A DNA stretch of 64,000 bases from Dryocosmus kuriphilus (taxonomy: Eukaryota; Arthropoda; Insecta; Hymenoptera; Cynipidae), in contig CM076192.1 of the NCBI GenBank assembly GCA_038277395.1, forward strand, positions 201,066,161 to 201,130,160. The letters run 5' to 3'. Shown here in pieces: positions 59,301-62,429 of this stretch. Both the position numbers and the translations under genes were made by a program. The notes under the pieces were generated by a model that searched no databases, had not been told where the DNA came from, and saw only the letters and a list, made by a program, of their open reading frames with translations. The stretch's first letter is position 1, and each line of letters opens with the position of its first letter.

Positions 59301-62048
59301 TTTCTTAAAAATTCACCTTCGTCCACTAAAAGTTAAACTATTCCATTAACAATTATTTTTCTTTTGGTCGAAAATTCGACCATTTTATAATCAAAATTAA
59401 TCGTTTTTGTTCAAAACTTTTCTGTGCTGTTCATGGCAGAATTTTATTTATCTTCGGTTCAAAATTAAGCTATTGCATTTTGGTTTTGATAGTTCTTCCT
59501 TTTCGATTGAAGCTTCAACGATTTTATTGATTATTAATCACATTTGGTTGAAAATCCAATTGTTATATTTTTGGTCTCAAATTATTTTTTTGTTGGTTAA
59601 ACATTCAACTAATGTGTTAAACGTCTTTTTTAGTCAAAAATGAAAGCACTCCGTTGAAAATTAATCTTTTTTTTGTTGAGAGTATCAATATTTTTGATTG
59701 GAAACACATTTATTTTTAAGGTGTTATTTTTATATGAGGATTTCAAATATGCAAAACCCTTCAATTTCAAAAAAAGAAGTAGTTAAATATCAAAGTAAAA
59801 AAGATGAATTCTGGACCAAAGATGTAACAGCTAAACTTTATAAAAAGCATCAATTTTAATTAAACAATAGTTGAACTTTCAACAAGCAAAAATTAAATTT
59901 CAAGAAAAATATCAAATTTTTTATAAAAAAGTCACAGTTTCAAAGAAAGATATCTCCCTAATATTTCTGAGGCCAAATTTCATGTTCTGACAACGTTTAA
60001 GAATTTTCGGATTTTGATATTTCACAATTACTTTTAAATACATTATTAGTTACAAAATTTTTGTTCAGTCTTTGTTAATCACGTTAAATAGAAGCGAATA
60101 ATGAAAGGCAATTAGGTTGTGCTAGTCATTCTTATTCTTCGGTCATGAAGCAATGACTTGAAAATACTTGTCATTGGTATAGGTGAAGGTGTCTAATTAG
60201 AAGTTTCGAAACGCAGCCTCATATTATTTCAGTAAAGTTAAAAAAATATGTTACACAATTGTGTTTGTTGATTAAACCTCTAGCTTTGGCACAAATATTT
60301 CAAACGATTTTAAGACGTTTCTAGGAGTTTCACGACTTTTTAAAGAAAATTAATGAATAAGTTTAATTCAATTTAGAACCAAAATATTCATTTCTTTTAG
60401 AAAAACGTACATGCTTCAATAATTTCGTGTTGTGTTTGAGAATCCCGAATTAGGTGATTGTCACTAAAGAGTTATATTTTTTATGAAAAAATGTAAAAAG
60501 TAATGAATCAAACTTAATATAACCCTGAAGAAAAATATAATAAATTAATTTTTAAATAAAAAGTATGCATTTTCATATAATCACTCAATTTTCAACCGAA
60601 AATATTGAATTCGCCAAAAAAATATGACAGTTGAATTTTTAATCAAAATTAAAAAACTTTAGCCAAATAATTATGTAACAGCTAAATTTTGAACCAAAAA
60701 ACGTATAGAATTAACGACCAAAAATGTAAAAGTTGAATGGAATTCATGCAATTTTTTAATGGAACAGTTTAATATTGACCTGAAAAAGACCAATTTTTAA
60801 TAATATACTTCAATTCCTGCACAAGAAATGAATCGAAAGAAAATGGAATTTTAGCCGAACAGTAGATTTTGACCAAAGAACATCATTCTTAAACAACAGA
60901 TATTTGTTAATAAAATTTTGGAATTTCCAAAATATATTAAATTTATAAATGGAGAAACTAAATTTTAAGAAATAGCATTCATTTTTTTAAATGTTTGAAC
61001 TTTCAACCTTCATATATAAATAAAATAAATAAGAAAAAATAATTTTTCAATGTAACTGCTTAATATATAACGGAAAAAGACCAATCTTTAACAAACTAGT
61101 TCAATCTTCGCACAAAAAATATAAACTCTAAAAATAAGTGTATTTTTATCCAAACAGTTGAATTTCCAGGCAAAAAAATGATTTTCATACCGGAGATATT
61201 TTGTTATCAAGCAGTAAGATTAAACACGAACATGGATCGTAACGTATGGTGTAAATATTTTAAAGTGAAATACAAATTTTAAAAAAAATTAGAGTAATAA
61301 TATATTTTTTATAAAAGAGAACGGAAGGAAAGGCATTTGAATTGAAATTTTAGTAAAATATTGTGGCATACACGTATAGAGATTTAACACAAACTCTCTG
61401 TATTTAAATACTTTTTTTTTATAAAACATGATGAAATATAATTGCAATCAAACTATTTAATATGAAATAATAAATGTTTTTGTTTTAAAGCGAATAACTG
61501 CGCAGTAGGACGAAACACGTCGAATGATTTTAATATATGGTGTAATTGTTTCAGGGTAACATACAAATTTTTTTGGAGCATATGTAAGGTTTTACAAAAA
61601 ATTAGAGAAATAATATATTTTTATAAAAAAGAACGGAAGAAGAGACATTTGAAGTGACATTTCAGTAACATATTGTGGCATACACGTATAGAGATTTAAC
61701 GCAATAGGTCTGGATTTAAACATTTTTTAAAATTAAAAATGATAAAAGATAATTGACAACGAAGTATTTTATATGAATTAATAAAACTGTTATGTCGTTA
61801 AGCACATAACTTCGCAGCAAGACGAAACATGTGTAATGACAGTAAAATATGGTGTATTTGCCACAAGGCGAAACACAAATCTAAATGGAATATATGCTTT
61901 CCGGAAAAAAAAATTTTTAATACAGGCAAGACCTGAATGTGAAATAATTAAAGATATGATCGATGTGGTATTATGGAAAATTCTACTTACCAACAGAATC
62001 AAGAAATGCCACAAATATGAAAAACAGAACAAAAATAAAAACTCTCAT
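11243..62048 (-). CDS. Large microexon gene for a secreted protein (exon-joined, 3' end not found)
   Basis: Inferred gene; its exons are listed separately. The first exon encodes a 19-residue hydrophobic start typical of a signal peptide. Eleven further exons on the same strand carry AG acceptors and GT donors, mostly GTAAT, GTAAC or GTAAG. Their lengths are 30, 30, 30, 81, 81, 45, 114, 135, 57, 30 and 30 nt. All enter and leave in phase 1, and joining them gives no stop. About 240 codons are visible, rich in Ser, Arg, Gly, Asp and Asn, with few cysteines and no recognised domain. The product is inferred to be secreted. Introns are up to tens of kb and full of transposons. Phase-1 microexons behind a signal exon are known from aphid bicycle effector genes, and small symmetrical exons from schistosome MEGs. 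I do not see the CYC motif, so family membership is open. An isolated pseudogene or chance splice-like motifs cannot be excluded without RNA data. Confidence 0.65.
11373..12150. repeat. Degenerate AT-rich intron repeat ('type B')
   Basis: No gene is seen. The sequence is built from loosely repeated words such as TTGAATTTTCAACCAAAA and AATTTTTAACAAAATA, with no fixed period. This is the plus-reading orientation of the same filler that occupies most introns in the window. Confidence 0.7.
12298..12327 (-). CDS. 30-nt microexon of the secreted-protein gene
   Basis: The acceptor is ATATTCTTTCAG and the donor GTAACTAAAG. Phase 1-1, encoding (G)SSSKRRESR. The flanking intron from about 12,150 to 12,700 is homologous to that around the other 30-nt exons and includes the block GTACTTTCGTACTT and the branch-like TTCATTAAT. 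Confidence 0.6.
13187..13215 (-). pseudogene. Broken copy of the 30-nt microexon (29 nt)
   Basis: It has the same flanks as its neighbours, with acceptor TTTCTTTGAG and donor GTAATTGAAAC, but a one-base deletion leaves 29 nt. Including it would shift the frame of every later exon. It is probably skipped or dead. Confidence 0.6.
13460..14367. repeat. Intron: type B degenerate repeat, then unclassified sequence
   Basis: From 13,460 to about 14,110 the AT-rich words of type B prevail. From 14,110 to 14,360 a different, slightly GC-richer stretch (CCCGTGTGGAAATGGCAACC...) has no recognised identity. No coding signal is seen. Confidence 0.6.
14368..15300 (+). repeat. Family A repeat, plus orientation, 3' part replaced by an insertion
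   Basis: Starts at TCTGCCCACTTCGCGGGC and runs through repeated GCGCTTCGCGCTC motifs (14,430-14,650 and 14,817) and the 154-bp subrepeat. It breaks off inside the subrepeat at about 15,310, in TTTTTTGTACCTTG, where foreign sequence begins. Confidence 0.75.
15294..15990 (-). pseudogene. Insertion with a charged coiled-coil-like reading frame (possible LINE ORF1 piece)
   Basis: This block has much higher GC content than its surroundings. On the minus strand, 15,575-15,294 encodes 93 residues rich in K, E and R (for example EEKLRKKLKKDSPPERNK and NLESLIKGFREETNRIRNAT), ending in the host repeat. A second frame lies at 15,907-15,716. The composition suits the ORF1 or linker region of a non-LTR retrotransposon, but no diagnostic motif (zinc knuckle, RT) is visible. 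Origin and family are unassigned. Confidence 0.35.
16020..16565. repeat. Degenerate AT-rich intron repeat (type B)
   Basis: Words such as GAATTTTTAATATAATATTT and AATTCTCAACAAG repeat loosely. It is similar to 47,560-47,720 and 49,690-50,160. No gene seen. Confidence 0.65.
16570..16676 (+). repeat. Family A terminal fragment
   Basis: Contains TCTGCCCGCTTAGCGGGC, a hairpin-capable terminus, followed by CGCGCGCTTCGCGCG and GCGCCTGGGGCGCGC. Only the first 100 bp of the family is present before the foldback structure begins. Confidence 0.7.
16677..17490. repeat. Foldback-like inverted repeat with tandemly repeated arms
   Basis: The left arm (16,677 to about 17,010) and right arm (about 17,135 to 17,490) are reverse complements at moderate identity. 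Each arm contains two to three units of roughly 130-145 bp, marked by GTCAGGGTTCTGACATAACC on the left and its complement on the right. The outer ends pair as GTCTGGAGG against CATCCAGAC. The centre (17,010-17,135) is unrelated. Arms made of tandem repeats recall Foldback elements of Drosophila. Confidence 0.65.
17520..18060. other. Gene-free stretch, nothing recognised
   Basis: AT-rich sequence with one GC-richer patch (17,690-17,775, including AAGGCATGCCCCAGAGTGAG and an inverted GGCATGCC/GGCATGC pair). No exon signals or repeat family was identified. Confidence 0.4.
18077..18133 (-). CDS. 57-nt exon of the secreted-protein gene
   Basis: The acceptor is AATTCTTCTTACAG and the donor GTAATTAAAAAG, phase 1-1. 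It encodes (E)TADQLPHNSDVPRGTPVG, a polar stretch. The intron just upstream on the minus strand keeps the GTTCGTTGAAAAGACTTATT block found before the other exons, so this exon belongs to the same duplicated family. Confidence 0.65.
18415..20137 (+). repeat. Family A repeat, plus orientation (two abutting units)
   Basis: Starts TCTGCCCATTTCGCGGGC and includes GCGCTTCGCGC motifs (18,470, 18,540, 18,735), the 154-bp subrepeats and a GACGACAAC-type stretch (19,600-19,630). A first end lies at about 19,745 (TGATGAGAAC) and a second unit resumes after about 19,800. It is interrupted at about 20,138 and continues at 21,086. The 19,290-19,470 segment is shared with 610-790 in reverse. Confidence 0.7.
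20138..21085. mobile_element. 0.95-kb unclassified insertion splitting a family A copy
   Basis: Family A sequence stops after TTCTTCCTACCTCGG and resumes at GGGATTCAGGGGATCACG, so everything between is inserted. It holds a CT-rich tract (20,730-20,785), a strong hairpin and GC-rich ends sharing CCGAAGGTC in opposite orientation (20,162 and about 21,050-21,058). No transposase is visible and the class is unknown. Confidence 0.5.
20792..20859. other. Strong hairpin, 17-bp arms, 34-nt loop
   Basis: CTTTTCAGCATCCACCG (20,792-20,808) pairs with CGGCGGATGCTGAAAAG (20,843-20,859) with a single mismatch. It lies directly after a CT-rich tract and inside the 0.95-kb insertion. It could be a structural part of that element or a small-RNA precursor. 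Confidence 0.7.
21086..22560. repeat. Family A end, then degenerate intron repeat (type B, reverse orientation)
   Basis: Family A finishes at about 21,185 (TTTGAGATGAGAAT). From there to about 22,300 the filler reads TTGAAAATTCAACT / TTTGTTGAAAATT, the complement orientation of type B. No coding signal. Confidence 0.65.
22590..22724 (-). CDS. 135-nt exon of the secreted-protein gene
   Basis: The acceptor is TTTTCTCACACGATCAG and the donor GTAATTTAAAATC, phase 1-1, 45 codons with no stop. It encodes an acidic start (GEEECYELQDNDLVLDPNEK) and then KYWKGFYIHPQIDTQALPR. It is the largest exon found and holds one of the few cysteines. Its base composition is richer in GC than the flanking AT-rich intron, as expected for coding sequence. 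Confidence 0.7.
22853..22873 (-). CDS. Possible 21-nt microexon
   Basis: Acceptor-like CATTCTGGGCTTGAG and donor-like GTGAGC enclose 21 nt in phase 1-1 encoding ASISMP, compatible in frame with both neighbours. The polypyrimidine tract is weak, so this is a candidate only. Confidence 0.3.
22900..23460. repeat. Degenerate repeat with 'agggtagNaatcaccctt' words
   Basis: Two to three diverged units are recognisable by GGTAGAAATCACCCTTAA (22,935), GGGTAGCAATCACATTTG (23,093) and AAGGGTGACCTCTACCACG (23,277), with shared 'actttaggac(a/c)tga' blocks between. A minus-strand reading frame at 23,131-23,448 crosses it but shows no domain, so I do not call it a gene. Confidence 0.5.
23643..23756 (-). 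CDS. 114-nt exon of the secreted-protein gene
   Basis: The acceptor is ACATTTTTCTTACAG and the donor GTAATTCAG, phase 1-1. It encodes (A)PQVFDNLEPSDGDKIQNDQ and then GIVAIVRGGQILQQQPAN. If the donor were not used, the frame would run only to NSNSEN and a TAA at 23,628-23,626, so intron retention or an alternative last exon would end the protein here. Only 90 nt separate it from the exon upstream. Confidence 0.7.
23847..23891 (-). CDS. 45-nt exon of the secreted-protein gene
   Basis: The acceptor is ACATTTTTCTTGCAG and the donor GTGATG, phase 1-1. It encodes (N)KRTITIPNQDDLDD. A nearby GTAATT (6 nt further) would break the phase, so GTGATG is chosen. The intron upstream keeps the duplicated 'tttcaataatttgaagttac' block (about 24,020). 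Confidence 0.6.
24160..24900. repeat. Intron with 'tttaaag/atttcaagga' degenerate repeat
   Basis: No gene is seen. The stretch is filled with loosely repeated words such as AAAGAATTTCATAGGA and TTTTAAAGAAC, distinct from the type B filler. Confidence 0.5.
24948..25028 (-). CDS. 81-nt exon of the secreted-protein gene
   Basis: The acceptor is CTTTTTTCTTACAG and the donor GTAAGTTTAAG, phase 1-1. It encodes a basic and aromatic stretch: PLLRRSM and then RPTFLYDDRRNFVFFNWD. It has exactly the same length as the exon at 42.3 kb, and the introns upstream of both retain the ACGAATTTTGACAACGATC / AATTGTACTTTTGTACC blocks. The two are therefore probably old paralogues although their peptides barely match. 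Confidence 0.65.
25365..25593. repeat. Homopolymer C run and CA/AT microsatellites
   Basis: A run of 17 C (about 25,365-25,381) is followed by a short (CA)n (about 25,509-25,521) and a long (AT)n tract (about 25,543-25,593). The repetitive YIYI reading frames across the AT tract are artefacts. Confidence 0.9.
25610..26230 (-). repeat. Second copy of the Penelope-like terminal repeat
   Basis: Homologous along its length to 2430-3000, including ATGAACGCCGAAACGTTGG (about 25,838) and a TTGGTTGCCTTCCTTTCC block. No RT sequence lies next to it here. Confidence 0.5.
26240..26640 (-). repeat. Penelope-like end of a second type, minus orientation
   Basis: Contains GCAGCAACGTTTCGTTGCC and CTTCTTCAGGCTAG (26,340-26,386). 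It is the reverse complement of the sequence that flanks the BEL/Pao element (29,260-29,476 joined to 41,494-41,810), and so represents that locus without the BEL insertion. Confidence 0.55.
26643..29130 (-). repeat. Two abutting family A units, minus orientation
   Basis: Units start at about 26,655 and 27,823 with an almost identical first 110 bp (CATTCTCATCTCAATGAGAA, a hairpin), followed by GTCGTTGTC repeats and the 154-bp subrepeats. The second ends at 29,128 with GCACAGCGGGCAGA, preceded by dense GCGCGAAGCGCGAG palindromes (28,830-29,090). The close match of the two starts points to a recent tandem duplication or array. Confidence 0.75.
29260..29476 (+). repeat. Penelope-like repeat, left part (split by the BEL/Pao insertion)
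   Basis: The reverse complement matches 26,460-26,640. The match resumes on the far side of the BEL/Pao element at 41,494, where the CTAGCC...CAACGAAACGTTGCTGC block lies (41,705-41,755). Confidence 0.55.
29477..33450 (-). repeat. BEL/Pao 3' LTR, split by a 2.3-kb insertion
   Basis: Starts TGTTCGGG and ends CGGAACA. It matches the right-hand LTR (39,776-41,493) throughout, except for the inserted segment at about 30,879-33,210 and an 80-bp deletion between CCCCTT repeats (present in the right LTR at 40,284-40,363). The target duplication CTGGT sits at 29,472-29,476 and 41,494-41,498. Confidence 0.85.
30879..33210. mobile_element. 2.33-kb unclassified insertion inside the BEL/Pao 3' LTR
   Basis: The right LTR shows the uninterrupted sequence (AATCCCTTTCCAGCGACC). 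The insertion begins with TGATGTTGCAGTTTGGCAAC, a 9-bp perfect inverted repeat with a 6-nt loop, and ends near GCGCGCAGCAAACCA. It contains a GTTACTTC(A/G)GG triplication (31,185-31,220), a C homopolymer (32,397-32,412) and a duplicated ATTAGCCTGGTGG (32,903 and 32,961). No transposase or RT is seen. TG...CA ends and TTTY flanks would fit a solo LTR, but that is weak. Confidence 0.5.
33480..34221 (-). pseudogene. BEL/Pao integrase, C-terminal part
   Basis: On the minus strand the frame ILSDNGTNFTKAGRELRDAV (about 34,214-34,150) carries the integrase DNGTNF block. Further on, VNSRPLTHMSTDPNDEEALT and PNHFIIGSSSENLKFPRYED (33,920-33,800) are the typical BEL C-terminal integrase motif 'NSRPLTxxxxDPxDxxxLTPxHFLIG'. 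The tail to 33,480 gives WKKGRV-like residues before the 3' LTR. Frame changes and stops interrupt it. Confidence 0.75.
34222..35352 (+). mobile_element. Poly(A)-tailed non-LTR retrotransposon fragment inserted in integrase
   Basis: It ends in 33 consecutive A (35,321-35,353) and is flanked by a 13-bp direct repeat ATCGCTCAAAATC (34,210-34,222 and 35,353-35,365) that derives from the integrase sequence. This is the signature of target-primed reverse transcription on the plus strand. Inside, a block of about 67 bp (AAGAAGCGATCCTTCCANGG...) is present twice (34,375 and 34,917). No RT is present, so it is a 5'-truncated LINE 3' UTR or a SINE-like element. Confidence 0.8.
35353..36060 (-). pseudogene. 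BEL/Pao integrase, N-terminal and core part
   Basis: On the minus strand, 36,047-35,466 encodes an open 193-residue stretch. It holds the H2C2 zinc finger (HKHYFHANN ... CITCRV) and the integrase core start GGLDYFGPMSVKIGRRREK. In another frame it continues with RWGVLLTCMTTRAVHLGLA, before the LINE insertion interrupts at SAILSD. It is the best preserved portion of pol. The block order and the 'DYFGP' and 'TTRAVHL' motifs are diagnostic of BEL/Pao. Confidence 0.85.
36060..37700 (-). pseudogene. BEL/Pao reverse transcriptase and RNase H region
   Basis: The minus frame 37,652-37,392 gives TALKRMHSLERRLDRDP and KFYREVERWIENGYAQKL, the BEL RT entry motif. Then 37,205-36,933 gives YLRIRVIEKDGAAQTFLYRG and FGSKSSPTSALHVKNTNA. 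The catalytic YMDD lies at 36,990-36,979 in a shifted frame. Several frameshifts and stops are present. The 36,060-36,900 part should hold RNase H and connection sequence, but I see only broken frames there. Confidence 0.75.
37700..38425 (-). pseudogene. BEL/Pao zinc-knuckle and protease region
   Basis: Directly after gag the frame reads HCKRDNHKSRDFLDF, a degraded knuckle, then a cysteine-poor linker (38,357-38,037) and a protease-like stretch VSSAIARQIEQRTNLKIELY (about 37,830-37,770) followed by AEPLILIG, the 'ILIG' motif typical of BEL proteases. The catalytic DDGS-type motif is not found intact. Confidence 0.55.
38436..39317 (-). pseudogene. BEL/Pao gag (DUF1759-type)
   Basis: An open 293-codon frame. 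The core ELPQFSGDPLEWVLFEKRFH, then DFEYSDSVNVARLQRAISG and LKLQFGNPTVIAERITRDI, match the Gag domain found at the N-terminus of BEL/Pao polyproteins (DUF1759). The start chosen is the first ATG of the open frame. Another frame upstream (39,808-39,494) encodes basic, alanine-rich sequence and may be the true N-terminus after a frameshift. The element sits in the inferred intron of the microexon gene, on the same strand. Confidence 0.75.
39755..39773 (-). other. BEL/Pao primer binding site
   Basis: On the minus strand, two bases after the 5' LTR end (CGAACA), the sequence reads TGGAGCCCCGGGTGAGG. This is complementary to a tRNA 3' end of the form CACCCGGGGCTCCA. Its position and the TGG start fit a primer site; which tRNA it matches was not determined. 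Confidence 0.65.
39776..41493 (-). repeat. BEL/Pao 5' LTR (1718 bp)
   Basis: TGTTC...GAACA ends, with the 5-bp target duplication CTGGT just outside at 41,494-41,498. Small frames inside (for example around 40,550-41,225) have counterparts in the left LTR at 30,080-30,730 and are not genes. The two LTRs differ by scattered substitutions, so the insertion is not recent. Confidence 0.85.
41494..42240 (+). repeat. Penelope-like repeat, right part, then plain intron
   Basis: Continues the element broken by the BEL insertion: CTCTAGCCTAAAGAGG and CCAACGAAACGTTGCTGCAT at 41,705-41,757. From about 41,830 to 42,240 no repeat or gene is recognised. Confidence 0.5.
42289..42369 (-). CDS. 81-nt exon of the secreted-protein gene
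   Basis: The acceptor is GCTTTTTACAG and the donor GTAATTAAAAAAG, phase 1-1. It encodes (E)SVARHLYGQRGAELDYF and then VTPDGFVIS. The open frame runs back through the acceptor, but upstream it is intron-like and shares the CAACGAAAACAATTGTACTT block with the other exon units. No domain is recognised. Confidence 0.7.
42717..43727 (-). repeat. Family A repeat, minus orientation
   Basis: Starts CATTCTCATCGCAATGAGAA (hairpin) and ends near 43,725 with CTGCGAAGCGCGCAGA. It contains the GTTGTCGTCGG stretch and GCGCGAAGCGCGA palindromes (43,400-43,640). Confidence 0.75.
43780..44080. repeat. Type B filler between two inverted family A copies
   Basis: AATTTTCAACCAAAAAT words only. It is the spacer of the inverted pair. 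No gene. Confidence 0.6.
44087..45235 (+). repeat. Family A repeat, plus orientation
   Basis: Starts TCGGCCCGGTTCGCGGGC, has GCGCTTCGCGC motifs at 44,115-44,205, the 154-bp subrepeats and a CAACAACAACAGCAGC tract (45,080-45,110), and ends at TTCTCTGACGAAAATG. With the copy at 42.7 kb it forms a large inverted repeat. Confidence 0.75.
45240..46950. repeat. Type B intron filler in two opposed blocks
   Basis: 45,420-46,090 reads mainly TTGTTGAAAATTCA-like words and 46,220-46,900 mainly the complement (AATTTTCAACAAAA). The orientation flips near 46,130. No coding signal. Confidence 0.65.
47112..47141 (-). CDS. 30-nt microexon of the secreted-protein gene
   Basis: The acceptor is TTTTTTTCTTTCAG and the donor GTATTTAAAAT, phase 1-1, encoding (G)SSSQHRSPI. 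The flanks from about 46,960 to 47,520 match those of the other 30-nt exons. Confidence 0.6.
   Translation of the reverse strand, partial: DHRLNTGRL
48063..48092 (-). CDS. 30-nt microexon of the secreted-protein gene
   Basis: The acceptor is TATTTTCTTTCAG and the donor GTAATTCAAAC, phase 1-1, encoding (G)SSSQPSWFR. Its upstream intron block is interrupted at 48,300 by a solo LTR and resumes at 49,481. Confidence 0.6.
48301..49480. mobile_element. Solo LTR, 1180 bp, with 4-bp target duplication
   Basis: Begins TGTAACGTG and ends ACGTAACA, flanked by CTCC at 48,297-48,300 and 49,481-49,484. The interrupted host sequence (GAATCTCC-ATTTTGTCAATC) is intact in the paralogous copy at 47.35 kb, which proves the insertion. 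TG...CA ends and a 4-bp duplication suit a Ty3/gypsy LTR. Reading frames inside (48,732-49,013) show no domain. Confidence 0.8.
49640..50450. repeat. Type B intron filler
   Basis: AT-rich, AATTTTCAACTAATAGAATG-like words shared with 13,520-13,560 and 16,090-16,130. No gene. Confidence 0.65.
50576..50605 (-). CDS. 30-nt microexon of the secreted-protein gene (first after the signal exon)
   Basis: The acceptor is TTTCTTTCATTGAG and the donor GTAACTAAAAC, phase 1-1, encoding (D)SSSRPSGSR. A four-base change at the acceptor (CATTGAG in place of CAG) moved the AG, yet the exon remains 30 nt long. The flanking block at 50,450-50,740 is shared with the other units. Confidence 0.6.
51791..51956 (+). 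repeat. Ty3/gypsy element 5' LTR (166 bp)
   Basis: TGTGAGG...CCTACA, matched by 57,369-57,533 over its full length (shared AACTAGTGGGAGGGAG and CCCTTTCATTATCTCCCTAC blocks). Short for an LTR. Confidence 0.75.
52654..53822 (+). pseudogene. Ty3/gypsy gag (second element)
   Basis: Several frames together: an N-terminal piece (52,654-52,848), MELMQRERSLRQRELDLARR with a coiled-coil look (52,975 on), and NIASLKDLLSDFDGTSSDYA with KWKDQLKLL, a typical Gag entry. Then in another frame comes a capsid-like part with LLDYLINGIPD. A zinc knuckle CYNCSKLGHYAGES (about 53,737-53,778) has lost its last cysteine, and a second, ACFRCY, is cut by a stop. At least two frameshifts. The untranslated leader from the LTR to 52,650 is free of other genes. 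Confidence 0.7.
53930..54480 (+). pseudogene. Ty3/gypsy aspartic protease and linker
   Basis: The active-site block PDTGSPVSFIKEIFVP (DTGS at 53,982-53,993) is intact, although stops follow. A linker frame (54,179-54,478) encodes KKIPVIFAIDFF and SRYVLPERSDTPKM without known motifs. Confidence 0.65.
54480..55570 (+). pseudogene. Ty3/gypsy reverse transcriptase and RNase H
   Basis: RT blocks in order: PFPLIEYQINKLRDKKFFTL, LDLKVSFHYMPI, a stop-broken MILFGLKVAPAKFQYFINTV, and catalytic YLDD at 54,767-54,778. RNase H follows at 55,053-55,343 with ETELHFDASKLRFGAVLIQR and FYFSKRTSDVETNYHSFELE. The tail reads RPADRMLHVDALSRK. The first third of the RT (the fingers) is missing and several stops occur. 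Confidence 0.85.
55602..56040. mobile_element. hAT-like MITE nested in the gypsy element
   Basis: 439 bp flanked by TGTAAGT (55,595-55,601 and 56,042-56,048; eight bases if the first mismatched base is counted). Imperfect terminal inverted repeats: GCATGAAACCGAATG on the left, GGAATGAAACTGAA on the complement of the right end. The interior is full of CGGTTTCGGTTTCG words near both ends. The integrase frame resumes after it. The target-site size points to hAT. Confidence 0.65.
56090..56990 (+). pseudogene. Ty3/gypsy integrase
   Basis: The H2C2 zinc finger at 56,192-56,330 reads HKCHDELGRMAPEKT ... ISGCLKYIAF. The second His and last Cys are replaced (GR for GH, CLKY for CLKC). The core starts YHIDHHGPIDKRLSARQ with the first catalytic Asp. 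A long frame from 56,690 contains VERNNRDIGPMFVKL with the catalytic Glu and ends in AEEKIVKAQHYKK. Between them the frame is broken. Confidence 0.8.
57369..57533 (+). repeat. Ty3/gypsy element 3' LTR (165 bp)
   Basis: Partner of the LTR at 51,791. The flanking bases (TAAT before the left LTR, TATT after the right) would be a diverged 4-bp target duplication. Confidence 0.75.
57780..61190. repeat. First intron: type B filler in alternating orientation
   Basis: Blocks read AATTTTCAACCAAAA (58,250-58,810), then TTGAAAATTCAACT-type (58,830-59,710), then forward again (59,760-59,940 and 60,560-61,180). A patch at 59,940-60,030 resembles 62,265-62,320 near the first exon. No exon passed inspection. 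Confidence 0.6.
61200..61890. repeat. Three tandem units of about 300 bp
   Basis: The blocks GCAGTA(A/G)GA...AAACACG and ATGGTGTAA recur at about 61,211, 61,502 and 61,813. A GGCATACACGTATAGAGATT block occurs twice (about 61,366 and 61,678). The array ends about 100 bp from the signal-peptide exon. Confidence 0.7.
61991..62048 (-). CDS. First coding exon: signal peptide of the secreted-protein gene
   Basis: ATG at 62,048-62,046 in a CAAAATG context, encoding MRVFIFVLFFIFVAFLDSV and one further base. This is a short basic n-region followed by a long hydrophobic core, then polar residues. The donor is a consensus GTAAGT (61,990-61,985), leaving phase 1, the phase in which every downstream exon begins. 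Cleavage would fall near the end of the exon, so the mature protein is made almost entirely by the microexons. Confidence 0.7.
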
Positions 62049-62346
62049 TTTGCTTGATACGAAGTGCCAATTTGTAAAGCATTCCTTGCGCTTTAACCAC
62101 TTCTATGTATACTAACCATCGTCTCATTATTTACAAAAATGATTTTCTAAATTCAGGCGACGCGATAGACTTGAGAGAATACATCGTTGTGCAAAGAGTA
62201 TTTTTCCTAATATAAAATGAACGTACTTTATTTACTTTTCTTGAAATCTACATGTATACTCCAAATCCTCCCGAAATTTCTGAGACCACGTTCCATGCTC
62301 TGACAAGGTTAAAAAACATTTCGGTGAAATCAGAGAAAATTAGCTT

Positions 62347-62354
62347 TATTTATA
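62347..62354 (-). promoter_or_regulatory. Possible TATA box (TATAAATA)
   Basis: Lies about 300 bp upstream of the signal-peptide ATG on the same strand. It would imply a 5' UTR of roughly 270 nt. AT-rich sequence makes chance occurrence likely. Confidence 0.25.
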
Positions 62355-62429
62355 CTTTTTTTTTGGATTTTCAGAAGTCGCACTCGCCTTAGAATACTTC
62401 GTTAGCTTTTAACCATTTTTGTTTATTCT

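Noticed and set aside
61790..61925. Possible second exon immediately after the signal exon (phase 1 with a GTGC donor)
   Set aside because: The frame is not kept in the two tandem copies of the same unit at 61.2 and 61.5 kb, and the acceptor and donor are poor.
11243..62048. Assigning the microexon gene to the bicycle family
   Set aside because: The exon phase pattern fits, but only two cysteines (one in each of two exons) were seen and no CYC motif pair, so the name is not given.
62270..62320. Exon-like segment upstream of the signal-peptide exon (48 nt, phase 1-1)
   Set aside because: Lies 5' of the start codon and its paralogous patch at 59.96 kb contains a stop. More likely 5' UTR or chance.
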